Below are positions 1-7,073 of a stretch of DNA of 20,369 bases, piece by piece. The first letter of the stretch is position 1. Every line of letters starts with the position of its first letter. A program made the position numbers and the translations under genes. This DNA is from DATACN01 sp038215095 (GTDB lineage: Bacteria > Actinomycetota > Thermoleophilia > Solirubrobacterales > Thermoleophilaceae): positions 1 to 20,369 of the forward strand of contig JBBQRG010000055.1 of NCBI GenBank assembly GCA_038215095.1, in the 5' to 3' direction. The notes beneath the pieces were generated by a model, which made no database searches, was not told the origin of the DNA, and saw only the letters and a list, made by a program, of their open reading frames with translations.

Positions 1-1036
1 ACGACTTGAAGAGCGCGTTGATGCCCGCCGCCGCGGCGATGCCGCCGGGCACGCCGAGCAGCGAGCCGAGGCCGCCGAGCACCAGGGCCTCGACCACCAT
101 CGAGCCCAGCACCTGCCGCTTGCTGGCCCCGAGCGTGCGCAACATGCCGAGCTCGCGGATGCGCTGGGCGACCGTGATCGAGAACGTGTTGAAGATCAGG
201 AACGAGCCCACCAGCAGCGCGATGAAGCCCATGATCAACAGCAGGACCTTCAGGAAGGAAAGCGACCTGGCGGTTTCCTTCGACTGCCGGTCGGCCGCCT
301 GCTTCGCCGTCTCCACCTGCACGGCCACCGGCATGACCCGGCGGACGCGCCCCGCCAGGGCGGCGGGGTCGACGCCCTTGGCCGCGGCTATGGAGATCTG
401 GTCGAACTCCCCGCGCTTGTCGGCCATCCGCTGCGCCTCGGGGAGGACCAGCTGGGCGATGCCGGCGCCGCCGAACGACGTGTTGCCGAGCTTGGTGAGC
501 CCCACGATGGGGAAGCTCTTGACCGTTTTCGCGCCGGCGATCCGCAGCGTGCTGCCCACCTTGTACTTCGCCTTGTCGGCCGTCTGGGTGTCCAGCGAGG
601 CCTCGTTCGGCGTGCGAGGCGGCCGGCCCTTGACGTAGGTGAGCGTCTCGAAGCGCTTCGTCTGGTGGGACGAGATGAAGTTGGGCGCGAACTGGTTGCC
701 GACGGCGTCGCCCTTCTTGTCCACGAAGCGGCCGAGCGAGAAGATCGCGCCCTCGGCGGCCTGCACGCCGGGCACCTTGCGGGCGCGGCCGAGCAACGAT
801 GCCGAGAAGCCCGGCGGGGGCCCGTTGTCGTTGTTGGCGTTGTCCGTGGACTTCGGCGTGATCGTGACGTCGGTGCCCTTCAGCGACTCGCTGAAGATGT
901 CGTCGAACGACGCGTTGATCGTGTCCGTCAGGACGAACGCGCCGGCGATGAACGACACGCCGAGGAAGACCGCGAGCGTGGTGATGAAGGCGCGCATCTT
1001 TCGCGACACCACGCCCCTGATGGCAATGCGGAGCAC
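1..1036 (-). CDS. MacB/FtsX-type ABC transporter permease (3' end cut by window edge)
   Basis: Membrane permease of a MacB-like ABC exporter; 345 codons are visible and the C-terminus lies beyond base 1. It starts at a GTG (1036), 13 nt after the TAG of the ATPase gene, with a GAGG ribosome site at 1043-1046. The N-terminus (LRIAIRGVVSRKMRAFITTLAVFLG) is the usual positively charged lead into TM1. A long extracytoplasmic MacB_PCD-like part follows (RFVDKKGDAVG, AQLVLPEAQRM). The FtsX domain then begins with TM2 (LLIMGFIALLVGSFLIFNTF) and the hallmark RIRELGMLRTLGASKRQV. Genes of this family carry out mechanotransmission or lipoprotein/peptide export rather than uptake. The family call is solid; the substrate is unknown. 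Adjacency to the ATPase in the same direction indicates an operon. Confidence 0.9.
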   Translation of the reverse strand, partial: MLRIAIRGVVSRKMRAFITTLAVFLGVSFIAGAFVLTDTINASFDDIFSESLKGTDVTITPKSTDNANNDNGPPPGFSASLLGRARKVPGVQAAEGAIFSLGRFVDKKGDAVGNQFAPNFISSHQTKRFETLTYVKGRPPRTPNEASLDTQTADKAKYKVGSTLRIAGAKTVKSFPIVGLTKLGNTSFGGAGIAQLVLPEAQRMADKRGEFDQISIAAAKGVDPAALAGRVRRVMPVAVQVETAKQAADRQSKETARSLSFLKVLLLIMGFIALLVGSFLIFNTFSITVAQRIRELGMLRTLGASKRQVLGSMVVEALVLGGLGSLLGVPGGIAAAAGINALFKS

Positions 1037-1049
1037 CGGCTGCCTCGGG

Positions 1050-1778
1050 CTAGGCCACGTCCTTCATCAGCTCGATCACCTGGTCGGCGCTCCCGGCGGG
1101 GGCGTCGTGCACGATGCGGCCGTCGCGGAGGACGACCAGGCGGTCGGCGTATGAAGCGGCTTCGGGGTCGTGGGTGACCATCACCACGGTCTGCTCGAAC
1201 TCGTCGACAGCCTGGCGCAGCATCTGCAGCACCTCCTCGCCGGACTTGGTGTCGAGGTTGCCGGTCGGCTCGTCGGCGAACACCACGGCCGGGCGTGACA
1301 CGAGGGCGCGGGCGACGGCCACGCGCTGTTGCTGGCCGCCCGACAGCTCCGAGGGGCGGTGCGTGAGGCGGTCCTCGATGCCGACGGTGCGCACCAGCCG
1401 GTCGAGCCACTCGCGGTCGACCTTGCGGCCGGCGATCGACAGCGGCAGCGTGATGTTCTCCTCCGCGGTAAGCACGGGGAGCAGGTTGAAGAACTGGAAG
1501 ATGAAGCCGAGCTTGTCGCGGCGGAGGTTGGTGAGGTCCTTGTCGTCGAGCCCGGCCAGCTCGGTGCCGTCGAGCAGCACGGTGCCGCTGGTGGGCTTGT
1601 CGAGCCCGGCGAGAATGTGCATCAGGGTTGACTTGCCGGAGCCCGAGGGGCCCATGATGGCGCTGAAGCGGCCACGCTCGAAGTCCACGCTGACGCCGTC
1701 GAGCGCATCGACGGCGGTCTCGCCCTCGCCAAAGCGGCGCTGGACGTCCTTGGCACTGACGATGGGTTGCGAGTCCAT
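1050..1778 (-). CDS. ABC transporter ATP-binding protein (MacB/LolD subfamily)
   Basis: Cytoplasmic ATPase (242 aa) that powers the downstream FtsX-type permease. Visible motifs are Walker A GPSGSGKST (43-51), Q-loop Q95 in FIFQFFNLLP, signature LSGGQQQRVAVARAL (145-159), Walker B VVFADEP (165-171) with NLD at 174-176, and H-loop H203 in VTHD. The phrase FADEPTGNLDTKSGEEV is typical of the LolD/MacB/FtsE group. I chose ATG 1778. The open frame runs far upstream, to 3560, but that part is antisense to the S9 peptidase and is not coding. A CACAGT hexamer lies 7 nt upstream (1786-1791), a possible weak leaderless -10. No substrate can be inferred. Confidence 0.95.
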   Translation of the reverse strand: MDSQPIVSAKDVQRRFGEGETAVDALDGVSVDFERGRFSAIMGPSGSGKSTLMHILAGLDKPTSGTVLLDGTELAGLDDKDLTNLRRDKLGFIFQFFNLLPVLTAEENITLPLSIAGRKVDREWLDRLVRTVGIEDRLTHRPSELSGGQQQRVAVARALVSRPAVVFADEPTGNLDTKSGEEVLQMLRQAVDEFEQTVVMVTHDPEAASYADRLVVLRDGRIVHDAPAGSADQVIELMKDVA

Positions 1779-1811
1779 GGCCCCCACTGTGCCAGAGACG
1801 CCAGCGGAAGG

Positions 1812-1817
1812 TAATTT
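1812..1817 (+). promoter_or_regulatory. -10 element TAATTT for leaderless S9 peptidase mRNA
   Basis: TAATTT sits exactly 6 nt before GTG 1824 in the 45-bp divergent gap. This spacing puts the transcription start at or within a base or two of the start codon, so the mRNA would be leaderless. It also favours GTG 1824 over GTG 1820. A conventional ribosome site is not well placed; GGAAGG at 1806-1811 is 12 nt away. Confidence 0.55.
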
Positions 1818-1823
1818 GGGTGA

Positions 1824-3650
1824 GTGGCGATTGCACCCTTTGGCTCCTGGCACTCCCCGCTCGGCGCCGCGGACGTGGCCAGCGGCGGGGTGCGGCTGGG
1901 CGAGCCGGCCCTCGGCGAGGACGACAGCGTTTGGTGGCTCGAGCGCCGGCCGGACGACGGCGGCCGCTCGGCGCTCGTGCGGGACGGCGAGGATGTGACC
2001 CCGACGGGCTTCAACGTGCGCACGAAGGTGCACGAGTACGGCGGCGGCGCCTGGACGCTGCACGGCGACACCGCCTACGTGTCGAGCTTCGAAGATGGCC
2101 GCCTCTACCGCGCGGGCCCCGAGCCCGAGCCGATCACTCCCGAGGGCCCGTTCCGCTACGCGGACGGGCGCGTGAGCCCGGACGGCGAGCGGCTGGTGTG
2201 CGTCCGCGAGACGCACGGCGGTGGCGAGGCGGTGAACGAGCTCGTGGCCGTGCCGCTGGCGGGCGGCGAGCCGGAGCTGCTCGAGGGCGGGCGCGACTTT
2301 TACTCGTTTCCCCGCCTCAGCCCGGACGGCCAGCGCCTGGCCTACACCTGCTGGGACCACCCGAACATGCCCTGGGACGGCACAGAGCTGTGGCTGGACG
2401 GCGAGCTCGTGGCCGGAGGCGCCGACGAGTCGATCTGGCAGCCGCAGTGGAGCCCCGACGGACGGCTGCACTGGGCCTCCGACCGCACCGGCTTCTGGCA
2501 GCTCTACCGCGAGGGCGAGCAGCTCACGCACGTCACGTCGGAGCTCGGCTACCCGCAGTGGATGCTTGGCGGCTCGACCTACGCCTTCCTCGACGACGGC
2601 ACGATCGCCGTGGTGCGCTGCCGGCGCGCCGAGGACCGGCTCTGCCTGGCTGGAGGCCACGGCGACCTGGAGGAGCTCGACCTCCCCTACACGGCCTTCG
2701 GCTTCCCCGGCCTCCGCGCTCGGGGCGACCGCGTCGTGTTCGTGGCCGGCAGCCCGGCGGCGGAGCCCGAGCTGGTCACCTGGAGCCGGCCCGAGGGCAC
2801 CCGCGTGGTCAAGCGCTCGAGCGAGCACCGCCTCGACCCAGCCTGGGCCTCTCTCCCGCACGAGATCGAGTTCGCCGGCAGCGGCGGGCGCCCCACCTAC
2901 GCCTGGTACTACCCGCCCGCCAACCCGAACTTCGAGGGCCCGGAGGGCGAGCTGCCGCCGCTGGTGGTGAACAGCCACGGCGGGCCCACCGGCCACTCGC
3001 CGCCGGAGCTGCAGGCCGAGGCCGTGCTGTTCTGGACCAGCCGCGGCTTTGCCGTGGTGGACGTGAACTACGGCGGCAGCAGCGGCTTCGGGCGCGAGTA
3101 CCGCCAGCGCCTGAACGGCACCTGGGGAATCGTGGACACCGAGGACTGCATCGCCGCCGCGCGCCACCTGGCCGAGCAGGGCAAGGCCGACGGCAAGCGC
3201 CTGGTGATCCACGGCGGCAGCGCCGGCGGCTACACCACGCTCTGCGCGCTCGTCTTCCACGACGCCTTCTCGGCCGGCGCCAGCTACTACGGCGTGGCCG
3301 ACGCCGAGACGCTCGCCCAGGACACCCACAAGTTCGAGTCGCGCTACCTCGACCGGCTGATCGGGCCCTATCCCGAGCGCGCCGACCTCTACCGCGAGCG
3401 CTCCCCGATCCACTACGTCGAGCGGCTCGACGTGCCGGTGATCCTCTTCCAGGGCCTGGAGGACGAGGTGGTGCCGCCGGCTCAGGCGGAGCAGATGGTG
3501 GAGGCGCTGAAGCGCAACGGCGTGCCCTACGAGTACCTCGCCTTCGAGGGCGAGCAGCACGGCTTTCGCAAGGCGGAGACCGTGCGACGCTGCCTCGAGG
3601 CCGAGCTCGCCTTCTACGGGCGGATCTTCGGCTTCGAGACCGCGCCGTGA
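1824..3650 (+). CDS. S9 family (prolyl oligopeptidase / acylaminoacyl-type) serine peptidase
   Basis: A 608-aa protein with the two-domain S9 layout. Residues 1 to about 330 form a beta-propeller with recurrent blade motifs (RVSPDGERL at 117-124, RLSPDGQRLAY at 165-174, QWSPDGRL near 209) and the family phrase VHEYGGG (69-75). The rest is an alpha/beta-hydrolase domain. The catalytic triad is visible: Ser466 in HGGSAGGYT, Asp547 in FQGLEDEVVPP, His579 in EGEQHGF. The oxyanion-side motif NSHGGPTG and the NYGGSSGFGREYRQRLNG segment are typical of the DPP-IV/acylaminoacyl peptidase group. There is no signal peptide, so it is probably a cytoplasmic oligopeptidase. It starts at GTG, supported by a TAATTT six bases upstream. 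Its TGA overlaps the next gene's GTG (GTGA, 3647-3650). Confidence 0.93.
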   Translation: MAIAPFGSWHSPLGAADVASGGVRLGEPALGEDDSVWWLERRPDDGGRSALVRDGEDVTPTGFNVRTKVHEYGGGAWTLHGDTAYVSSFEDGRLYRAGPEPEPITPEGPFRYADGRVSPDGERLVCVRETHGGGEAVNELVAVPLAGGEPELLEGGRDFYSFPRLSPDGQRLAYTCWDHPNMPWDGTELWLDGELVAGGADESIWQPQWSPDGRLHWASDRTGFWQLYREGEQLTHVTSELGYPQWMLGGSTYAFLDDGTIAVVRCRRAEDRLCLAGGHGDLEELDLPYTAFGFPGLRARGDRVVFVAGSPAAEPELVTWSRPEGTRVVKRSSEHRLDPAWASLPHEIEFAGSGGRPTYAWYYPPANPNFEGPEGELPPLVVNSHGGPTGHSPPELQAEAVLFWTSRGFAVVDVNYGGSSGFGREYRQRLNGTWGIVDTEDCIAAARHLAEQGKADGKRLVIHGGSAGGYTTLCALVFHDAFSAGASYYGVADAETLAQDTHKFESRYLDRLIGPYPERADLYRERSPIHYVERLDVPVILFQGLEDEVVPPAQAEQMVEALKRNGVPYEYLAFEGEQHGFRKAETVRRCLEAELAFYGRIFGFETAP

Positions 3651-4396
3651 GCGATCTGAACGAGGCCGCCGAGAAGGTCCGCGACGTGGGCGAGTTGCTG
3701 GTGGAGCGCTCCGGGGTCGAGCCCGGCATGGAGGTGCTCGACGTGGGCACCGGAACCGGCAACGCGGCGCTGCCGGCGGCGAAGGCCGGGGCGCGCGTGA
3801 CAGGCCTTGACGACGCGCCGGAGCTCCTGGCCATCGCGCGCGAGCGCGGCGCCGACGAGATGATCGAGCTGGACTGGGTCGAGGGAGAGCCGGAGAGCCT
3901 GCCCTTCGGCGACGACGGCTTCGACCGCGTGCTCTCGGCCTTCGGGCACATGTTCGCGCCGCGCCATGCGGCCGTGGCGGGCGAGCTGAAGCGCGTCTGC
4001 CGCGACGGCGGCGCGCTGGGCCTGGCCGCGTGGACGCCCGACGGCCTCGGCGGCCGCATGCTGGCGGTGCTGGCCCGTCACCTGCCGCCGCCGTCCGAGT
4101 ACTCCTCCGCCCCCACCCTCTGGGGCGAGGAGGACCACCTGCGGGAGCTGCTCGGCGGGAAGCTCGAGTGCGAACGCCACACGATCGAGTTCGAGGCGGG
4201 CTCGCCGGAGGAGTGGTTCGACTTCGCGGCGGAGAGCGTGGGCCCGTTCATCACCGCGCGCGAATCGCTCGACGCGAAGGACTGGGAGGCCTTGCGCGAG
4301 GAGCTGGTGGAGCTGTTCAGCGACGCGAACTGCGCGGGACCGGGCGACGGCTGCAAGCTCCGGCAGGAGTACCTGCTGGCCGTGGTCAGGCTCTGA
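3647..4396 (+). CDS. Class I SAM-dependent methyltransferase (paralogue of the 6145-6957 gene, short N-terminus)
   Basis: A 249-aa Rossmann methyltransferase. Motif I is VLDVGTGTGN (30-39). The acidic end of strand 2 is TGLDDAPELLAIARERG, and the post-motif region reads DRVLSAFGHMFAPRHAAVAGELKRVCRDGG. The C-terminal half contains the subfamily phrase PTLWGEEDHLRELL. The start is the GTG that overlaps the peptidase TGA by 4 nt, indicating translational coupling. Compared with its paralogue in this window it lacks about 17 residues before motif I, including the stretch corresponding to AVWAAGRFDEI. No such sequence is readable in the same frame upstream. Substrate unknown. The 3' end overlaps the convergent regulator gene by 11 bp. 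Confidence 0.88.
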   Translation: MSDLNEAAEKVRDVGELLVERSGVEPGMEVLDVGTGTGNAALPAAKAGARVTGLDDAPELLAIARERGADEMIELDWVEGEPESLPFGDDGFDRVLSAFGHMFAPRHAAVAGELKRVCRDGGALGLAAWTPDGLGGRMLAVLARHLPPPSEYSSAPTLWGEEDHLRELLGGKLECERHTIEFEAGSPEEWFDFAAESVGPFITARESLDAKDWEALREELVELFSDANCAGPGDGCKLRQEYLLAVVRL

Positions 4397-5030
4397 GGAA
4401 GGCGAGCACCGCCAGCACGCGACGGTGGTCCGCGGGCGCCGGCGCGAGGTCGAGCTTGCTGAAGATGCTGGTCACGTGCTTCTCCACGGCGCGCTCGGTG
4501 ATGACCATCTGCTCGGCGATGGCGTTGTTGGAGCGGCCCTCCGCCATCAGCTCCAGCACCTCGCGCTCGCGGGCGGTGATCGCCGCGAGCGGGTCGTCGC
4601 GGCGCGAGCGGCCGAGCAGCTGCGACACCACCTCGGGGTCAAGCGCCGAGCCGCCCTCGGCGACGCGCCTGACTGAGTCGAGGAAGCGGTCCACGTCGGC
4701 CACGCGGTCCTTCAGCAGGTAGCCCACCCCGCCGGCGCTGTCGCCCACGAGGTCGAGCGCGTAGCCCTCCTCGACGTACTGGGAGAGCACCAGCACTGCG
4801 GTGTCGGGCAGGTCGCGGCGGATCTCGAGGGCGGCGCGCTGGCCGTCGTCGGTATTGGTGGGCGGCATCCGGATGTCCACGATCGCGATGTCGGGCTTGT
4901 GGGCAGAGACCTTGCGGACCAGGTCCTCCGCGTCGCCGGCCTGGGCCACCACGTCGAAGCCGGCGTCGCCCAGCAGCCGCACGATGCCCTCGCGCAGCAG
5001 CACCGAGTCGTCGGCCACCACTACCCGCAT
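4386..5030 (-). CDS. NarL/LuxR-family response regulator
   Basis: A 214-aa two-domain DNA-binding response regulator. The receiver domain (about 1-120) has the acidic pair DD at 7-8, phospho-acceptor Asp52 in IAIVDIRMPP, and the GYLLKDR lysine. A LuxR/GerE helix-turn-helix follows: LTAREREVLELMAEG, then the recognition part ITERAVEKHVTSIFSKL. ATG 5030 directly begins the canonical MRVVVADDS. It lies 4 nt after the stop of the receiver gene, so the two are co-transcribed from the promoter upstream of 5388. No histidine kinase gene is adjacent, so the cognate sensor must be elsewhere or beyond the window. The target genes are unknown. Confidence 0.95.
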   Translation of the reverse strand: MRVVVADDSVLLREGIVRLLGDAGFDVVAQAGDAEDLVRKVSAHKPDIAIVDIRMPPTNTDDGQRAALEIRRDLPDTAVLVLSQYVEEGYALDLVGDSAGGVGYLLKDRVADVDRFLDSVRRVAEGGSALDPEVVSQLLGRSRRDDPLAAITAREREVLELMAEGRSNNAIAEQMVITERAVEKHVTSIFSKLDLAPAPADHRRVLAVLAFLRA

Positions 5031-5034
5031 GGCT

Positions 5035-5388
5035 TCACGACAGCAGCGCCTCCAGGGCCGCGCCGGAGAGCTCGGACTTCGTGATGAAGCCGCGGGCACC
5101 GCTGCCGTCCACCAGCGACTCGATGTCCTCGCGCGGGCGGCTCGAGACCAGCACGATCGCCGGCGAGCTGCCGTTCTCGGTCAGCCGGGCGGCCACCGCG
5201 AAGCCGTCGATGTCGGGCAGGTGGATGTCCAGCAGCACGAAATCGGGCTTCAGCTCGCGGGCGCGCTCGATGGCGGACTGGCCGTCCTCCGCCTCGCCCA
5301 CCACCTCGTAGCCCTCCGATTCGAGCAGCATTCGCGCGCTCGAGCGAAAGCTCGGGTGGTCATCGACGATGAGGACGCTTCTCGCCAT
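5035..5388 (-). CDS. Single-domain response regulator receiver protein
   Basis: A 117-aa protein that is entirely a receiver domain (CheY/Spo0F-like size) with no output domain. Visible residues are D9/D10 in LIVDDHPSF, phospho-acceptor Asp54 in FVLLDIHLPDIDGF, the switch Ser in IVLVSSRP, and Lys in GFITKSEL. It ends in AALEALLS. It is the first gene of a two-gene operon with the NarL-type regulator 4 nt downstream. It may act as a phosphate shuttle or competitor for the same kinase, but that is inference. It has a readable promoter: TTGGCG, 17 bp, GACAAT, then 6 nt to ATG. Confidence 0.93.
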   Translation of the reverse strand: MARSVLIVDDHPSFRSSARMLLESEGYEVVGEAEDGQSAIERARELKPDFVLLDIHLPDIDGFAVAARLTENGSSPAIVLVSSRPREDIESLVDGSGARGFITKSELSGAALEALLS

Positions 5389-5394
5389 GTGAAC

Positions 5395-5423
5395 ATTGTC
5401 GCCAGCCGGCTGCGATCCGCCAA
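5395..5423 (-). promoter_or_regulatory. Promoter of the two-regulator operon (TTGGCG-17-GACAAT, leaderless geometry)
   Basis: Reading the minus strand: TTGGCG (5423-5418), a 17-bp spacer, GACAAT (5400-5395), then 6 nt to ATG 5388. It resembles a vegetative sigma-70-type promoter with the transcription start close to the ATG. The -10 matches at the key A2 and T6 positions but has G at position 1, so confidence is moderate. Confidence 0.5.
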
Positions 5424-5437
5424 TACGGCTAGCCGTA
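5424..5437. promoter_or_regulatory. 14-bp perfect palindrome TACGGCTAGCCGTA, candidate operator
   Basis: A perfect 7+7 palindrome in the 64-bp divergent gap between the receiver gene and the acyltransferase. It lies next to the -35 of the regulator promoter and 2 bp upstream of the TAGTAT -10 of the acyltransferase. A dimeric regulator bound here could control both directions; autoregulation by the NarL-type protein is one possibility. An 11-base match (TACGGCTAGCC) occurs at 15289-15299, in the hisC/LON-domain divergent gap. Confidence 0.4.
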
Positions 5438-5439
5438 CT

Positions 5440-5445
5440 TAGTAT
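5440..5445 (+). promoter_or_regulatory. -10 element TAGTAT for acyltransferase gene
   Basis: TAGTAT followed by 7 nt and ATG 5453, the same leaderless geometry as other starts in this window. I see no good -35 at 16-18 bp upstream; the palindrome 5424-5437 occupies the spacer. Confidence 0.5.
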
Positions 5446-5452
5446 CCGCCCC

Positions 5453-6148
5453 ATGGAGGGCAGAGCGCCAGAGCTCGACCCGGTCGGGGCGCCCCCGGCT
5501 GACCTGCCGCCGGAGCTGCGCGGCGCTCCGCCGCCTCGCCACGGCGGTCTGCCCACGCTGGTGCGCTTCCTGCGAAGCAAGGGCATGCTGAACCGGAAGT
5601 ACGGGCGCTTGGCGGTGCGGCTGCTGCTGCGACGCGTCTGGCACCGCGGGCGGCTGGTGCTCGACGGGCTCGCCTTCATCGGCCCCGGCTGCACGCTGCA
5701 GATCGGCCCCGACGCGCGCATCGAGTTGGGCCGCTGGTCGTGGATCGGCCACGGCACGAAGCTGCGCTGCCACGAGGGCGTGATCTCGATCGGAGCGAAG
5801 AGCGTGCTCGGCCAGGAGTGCACGGTGTCCGCCTACCAGCACGTCTCGATCGGGCGCGAGTGCGTGATCGCCGACCGCGTGATGATGATCGACTTCGACC
5901 ACGGCGTGGTCGACGTGGACCGCCCGATCCGGCTGCAGGGGATCTACAAGCGCGACGTGCGGATCGGCAACAACGTCTGGATCGGCTACGGCGCCTGCGT
6001 GCTGCGCGGCGTGACGGTGGGCGACAACGCGGTGATCGGCACGAACGCCGTGGTCACCAGGGACGTGCCCGCCAACGCGATCGTGGCCGGGGTGCCCGCG
6101 CGGGTCGTGCGAATGCGCGAGGCCCCGGCGCGCCTGCGCTGGTCCTAG
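5453..6148 (+). CDS. Hexapeptide-repeat (left-handed beta-helix) acyltransferase
   Basis: A 231-aa protein. A proline-rich, weakly conserved N-terminus (about 1-35) leads into a basic helical stretch, KYGRLAVRLLLRRVWHRGR, and then imperfect hexapeptide turns (IGPGCTLQIGPDARIELG, ISIGAKSVLGQECTVS, VSIGRECVIADRVMMIDFDHG). It ends in the classic xenobiotic/CysE/NodL-type tail VTVGDNAVIGTNAVV, then TRDVPANAIVAGVPARVVR. The family transfers acetyl or another acyl group from CoA (or ACP) to sugars or antibiotics, usually as a trimer. The acceptor is unknown. I chose ATG 5453 because of the TAGTAT 7 nt upstream; an in-frame ATG-like start further upstream at 5396 would lie over the promoter. Its stop shares CTAG with the convergent methyltransferase gene. 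Confidence 0.9.
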   Translation: MEGRAPELDPVGAPPADLPPELRGAPPPRHGGLPTLVRFLRSKGMLNRKYGRLAVRLLLRRVWHRGRLVLDGLAFIGPGCTLQIGPDARIELGRWSWIGHGTKLRCHEGVISIGAKSVLGQECTVSAYQHVSIGRECVIADRVMMIDFDHGVVDVDRPIRLQGIYKRDVRIGNNVWIGYGACVLRGVTVGDNAVIGTNAVVTRDVPANAIVAGVPARVVRMREAPARLRWS

Positions 6149-6957
6149 GCGCTCTTCTTCCCGACGGTCACGAGGTACTCGGAGTCGATCCGCACGGATC
6201 CGTCGTCGGCCTGGTTGAAGGTCTCGAACAGCGCCTTGAGCTCGGCGCGCAGCTCCGGCCATGTATCCCCCAGCACCGCCTTCGCTGTGACGATCGGGCC
6301 GAAGTTCTGCTCGTAGAAGGCCACGAACCCGTCCACGTCGGGGTACTCGAAGTGGGCCGTGTCGTGGTCGAACTCGAGCTCGAGCCCGTGCGGCTCGAGC
6401 ATCTCGCGCACGTGCTCCTCGTTGCCCCATAGGACCGGCGGTTGCGCGAAGTCGGGCGGCTCGGGCATGTGCGAGCCGACCGTCCGGAACATCGTGCCCA
6501 CCATGCCCTCCGGCGCCCAGGTGGTGGTGGCCACGACGCCGCCGGCGCGGCAGACGCGCGCAAGCTCGGCGCCGGCCTCCGCGTGCCGCGGCGCGAACAT
6601 GTGGCCGAAGGTGGAGAACACGCGATCGAAGCTGCGGTCCTCGAACGGCAGCGCTTCGGCGTCGCCCTCGACCCAGTCGACCTCGACGCCGGCCTCCGCG
6701 GCGCGGCGGCGGGCGTCCTCGAACAACTCCGGAGTCAGGTCCACGCCGGTCACGGTCCCCCCGCGCTGGGCGGCCGGGATGGCCAGCGTGCCGCCGCTGC
6801 CTGTGCCGACGTCGATGACGTCCATCCCCTCATCGACCCCGACACGGTCGATCAGGCGCGGCCCGAGGGCCTCGATCAGCCTCCCGATCTCGTCAAAGCG
6901 CCCCGCCGCCCAGACTGCGCGGCTGCCCTGCTTGAAGTCTGCGACGGGATCGCTCAC
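6145..6957 (-). CDS. Class I SAM-dependent methyltransferase (paralogue of the 3647-4396 gene)
   Basis: A 270-aa methyltransferase. Motif I is VIDVGTGSGG (47-56). The strand-2 acidic region is VTGVDLTPELFEDARRRAAEAG, followed by DWVEGDAEALPFEDRSFDRVFSTFGHMFAPRHAE. The later subfamily signature is PPVLWGNEEHVREMLEPHGLE. It aligns over its whole length with the gene at 3647-4396, including the rare strings GHMFAPRHA and LWG.E.H.RE. It carries the complete N-terminal W..GRFDEIG segment. GTG 6957 is chosen because it gives the family-typical N-terminus and has a well-formed promoter (TTGTCC-17-TACGGT) six bases upstream. Substrate unknown; small-molecule or quinone-like acceptors are common in related families. 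Confidence 0.9.
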   Translation of the reverse strand: MSDPVADFKQGSRAVWAAGRFDEIGRLIEALGPRLIDRVGVDEGMDVIDVGTGSGGTLAIPAAQRGGTVTGVDLTPELFEDARRRAAEAGVEVDWVEGDAEALPFEDRSFDRVFSTFGHMFAPRHAEAGAELARVCRAGGVVATTTWAPEGMVGTMFRTVGSHMPEPPDFAQPPVLWGNEEHVREMLEPHGLELEFDHDTAHFEYPDVDGFVAFYEQNFGPIVTAKAVLGDTWPELRAELKALFETFNQADDGSVRIDSEYLVTVGKKSA

Positions 6958-6963
6958 AGCCCA

Positions 6964-6992
6964 ACCGTAACCCTCGCCGAGGGTGCGGACAA
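6964..6992 (-). promoter_or_regulatory. Promoter TTGTCC-17-TACGGT with a 15-bp operator filling the spacer
   Basis: On the minus strand: TTGTCC (6992-6987), a 17-bp spacer, TACGGT (6969-6964), 6 nt, then GTG 6957. The spacer contains the perfect inverted repeat ACCCTCG-C-CGAGGGT (6970-6984, plus-strand reading). A 7-bp dyad with one central base placed between -35 and -10 is the classical position of a repressor operator. Confidence 0.55.
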
Positions 6993-7073
6993 CCGCACCT
7001 CCTGACGCCTGCCACTCGCGTCCGCGCGCGTCTGAGCCGGACCTGACGGCCGCGCGCGTGTCACCCTGCCGGG

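Noticed and set aside
6..1154. Plus-strand open frames over the left edge
   Set aside because: They are shadows of the FtsX-type permease on the minus strand, whose hydrophobic and RIRELGMLRTLGA motifs are unmistakable.
1779..3560. The ATPase reading frame extends open on the minus strand to 3560, looking like an 836-aa fusion protein
   Set aside because: This region is antisense to the clearly conserved S9 peptidase; the extension has only high-GC shadow composition and no family motif. The ATPase is complete from ATG 1778.
7022..7059. Two copies of CCGCGCGCGT 28 bp apart as a possible operator pair
   Set aside because: Low-complexity CG runs are expected in such GC-rich DNA; nothing else supports a site.
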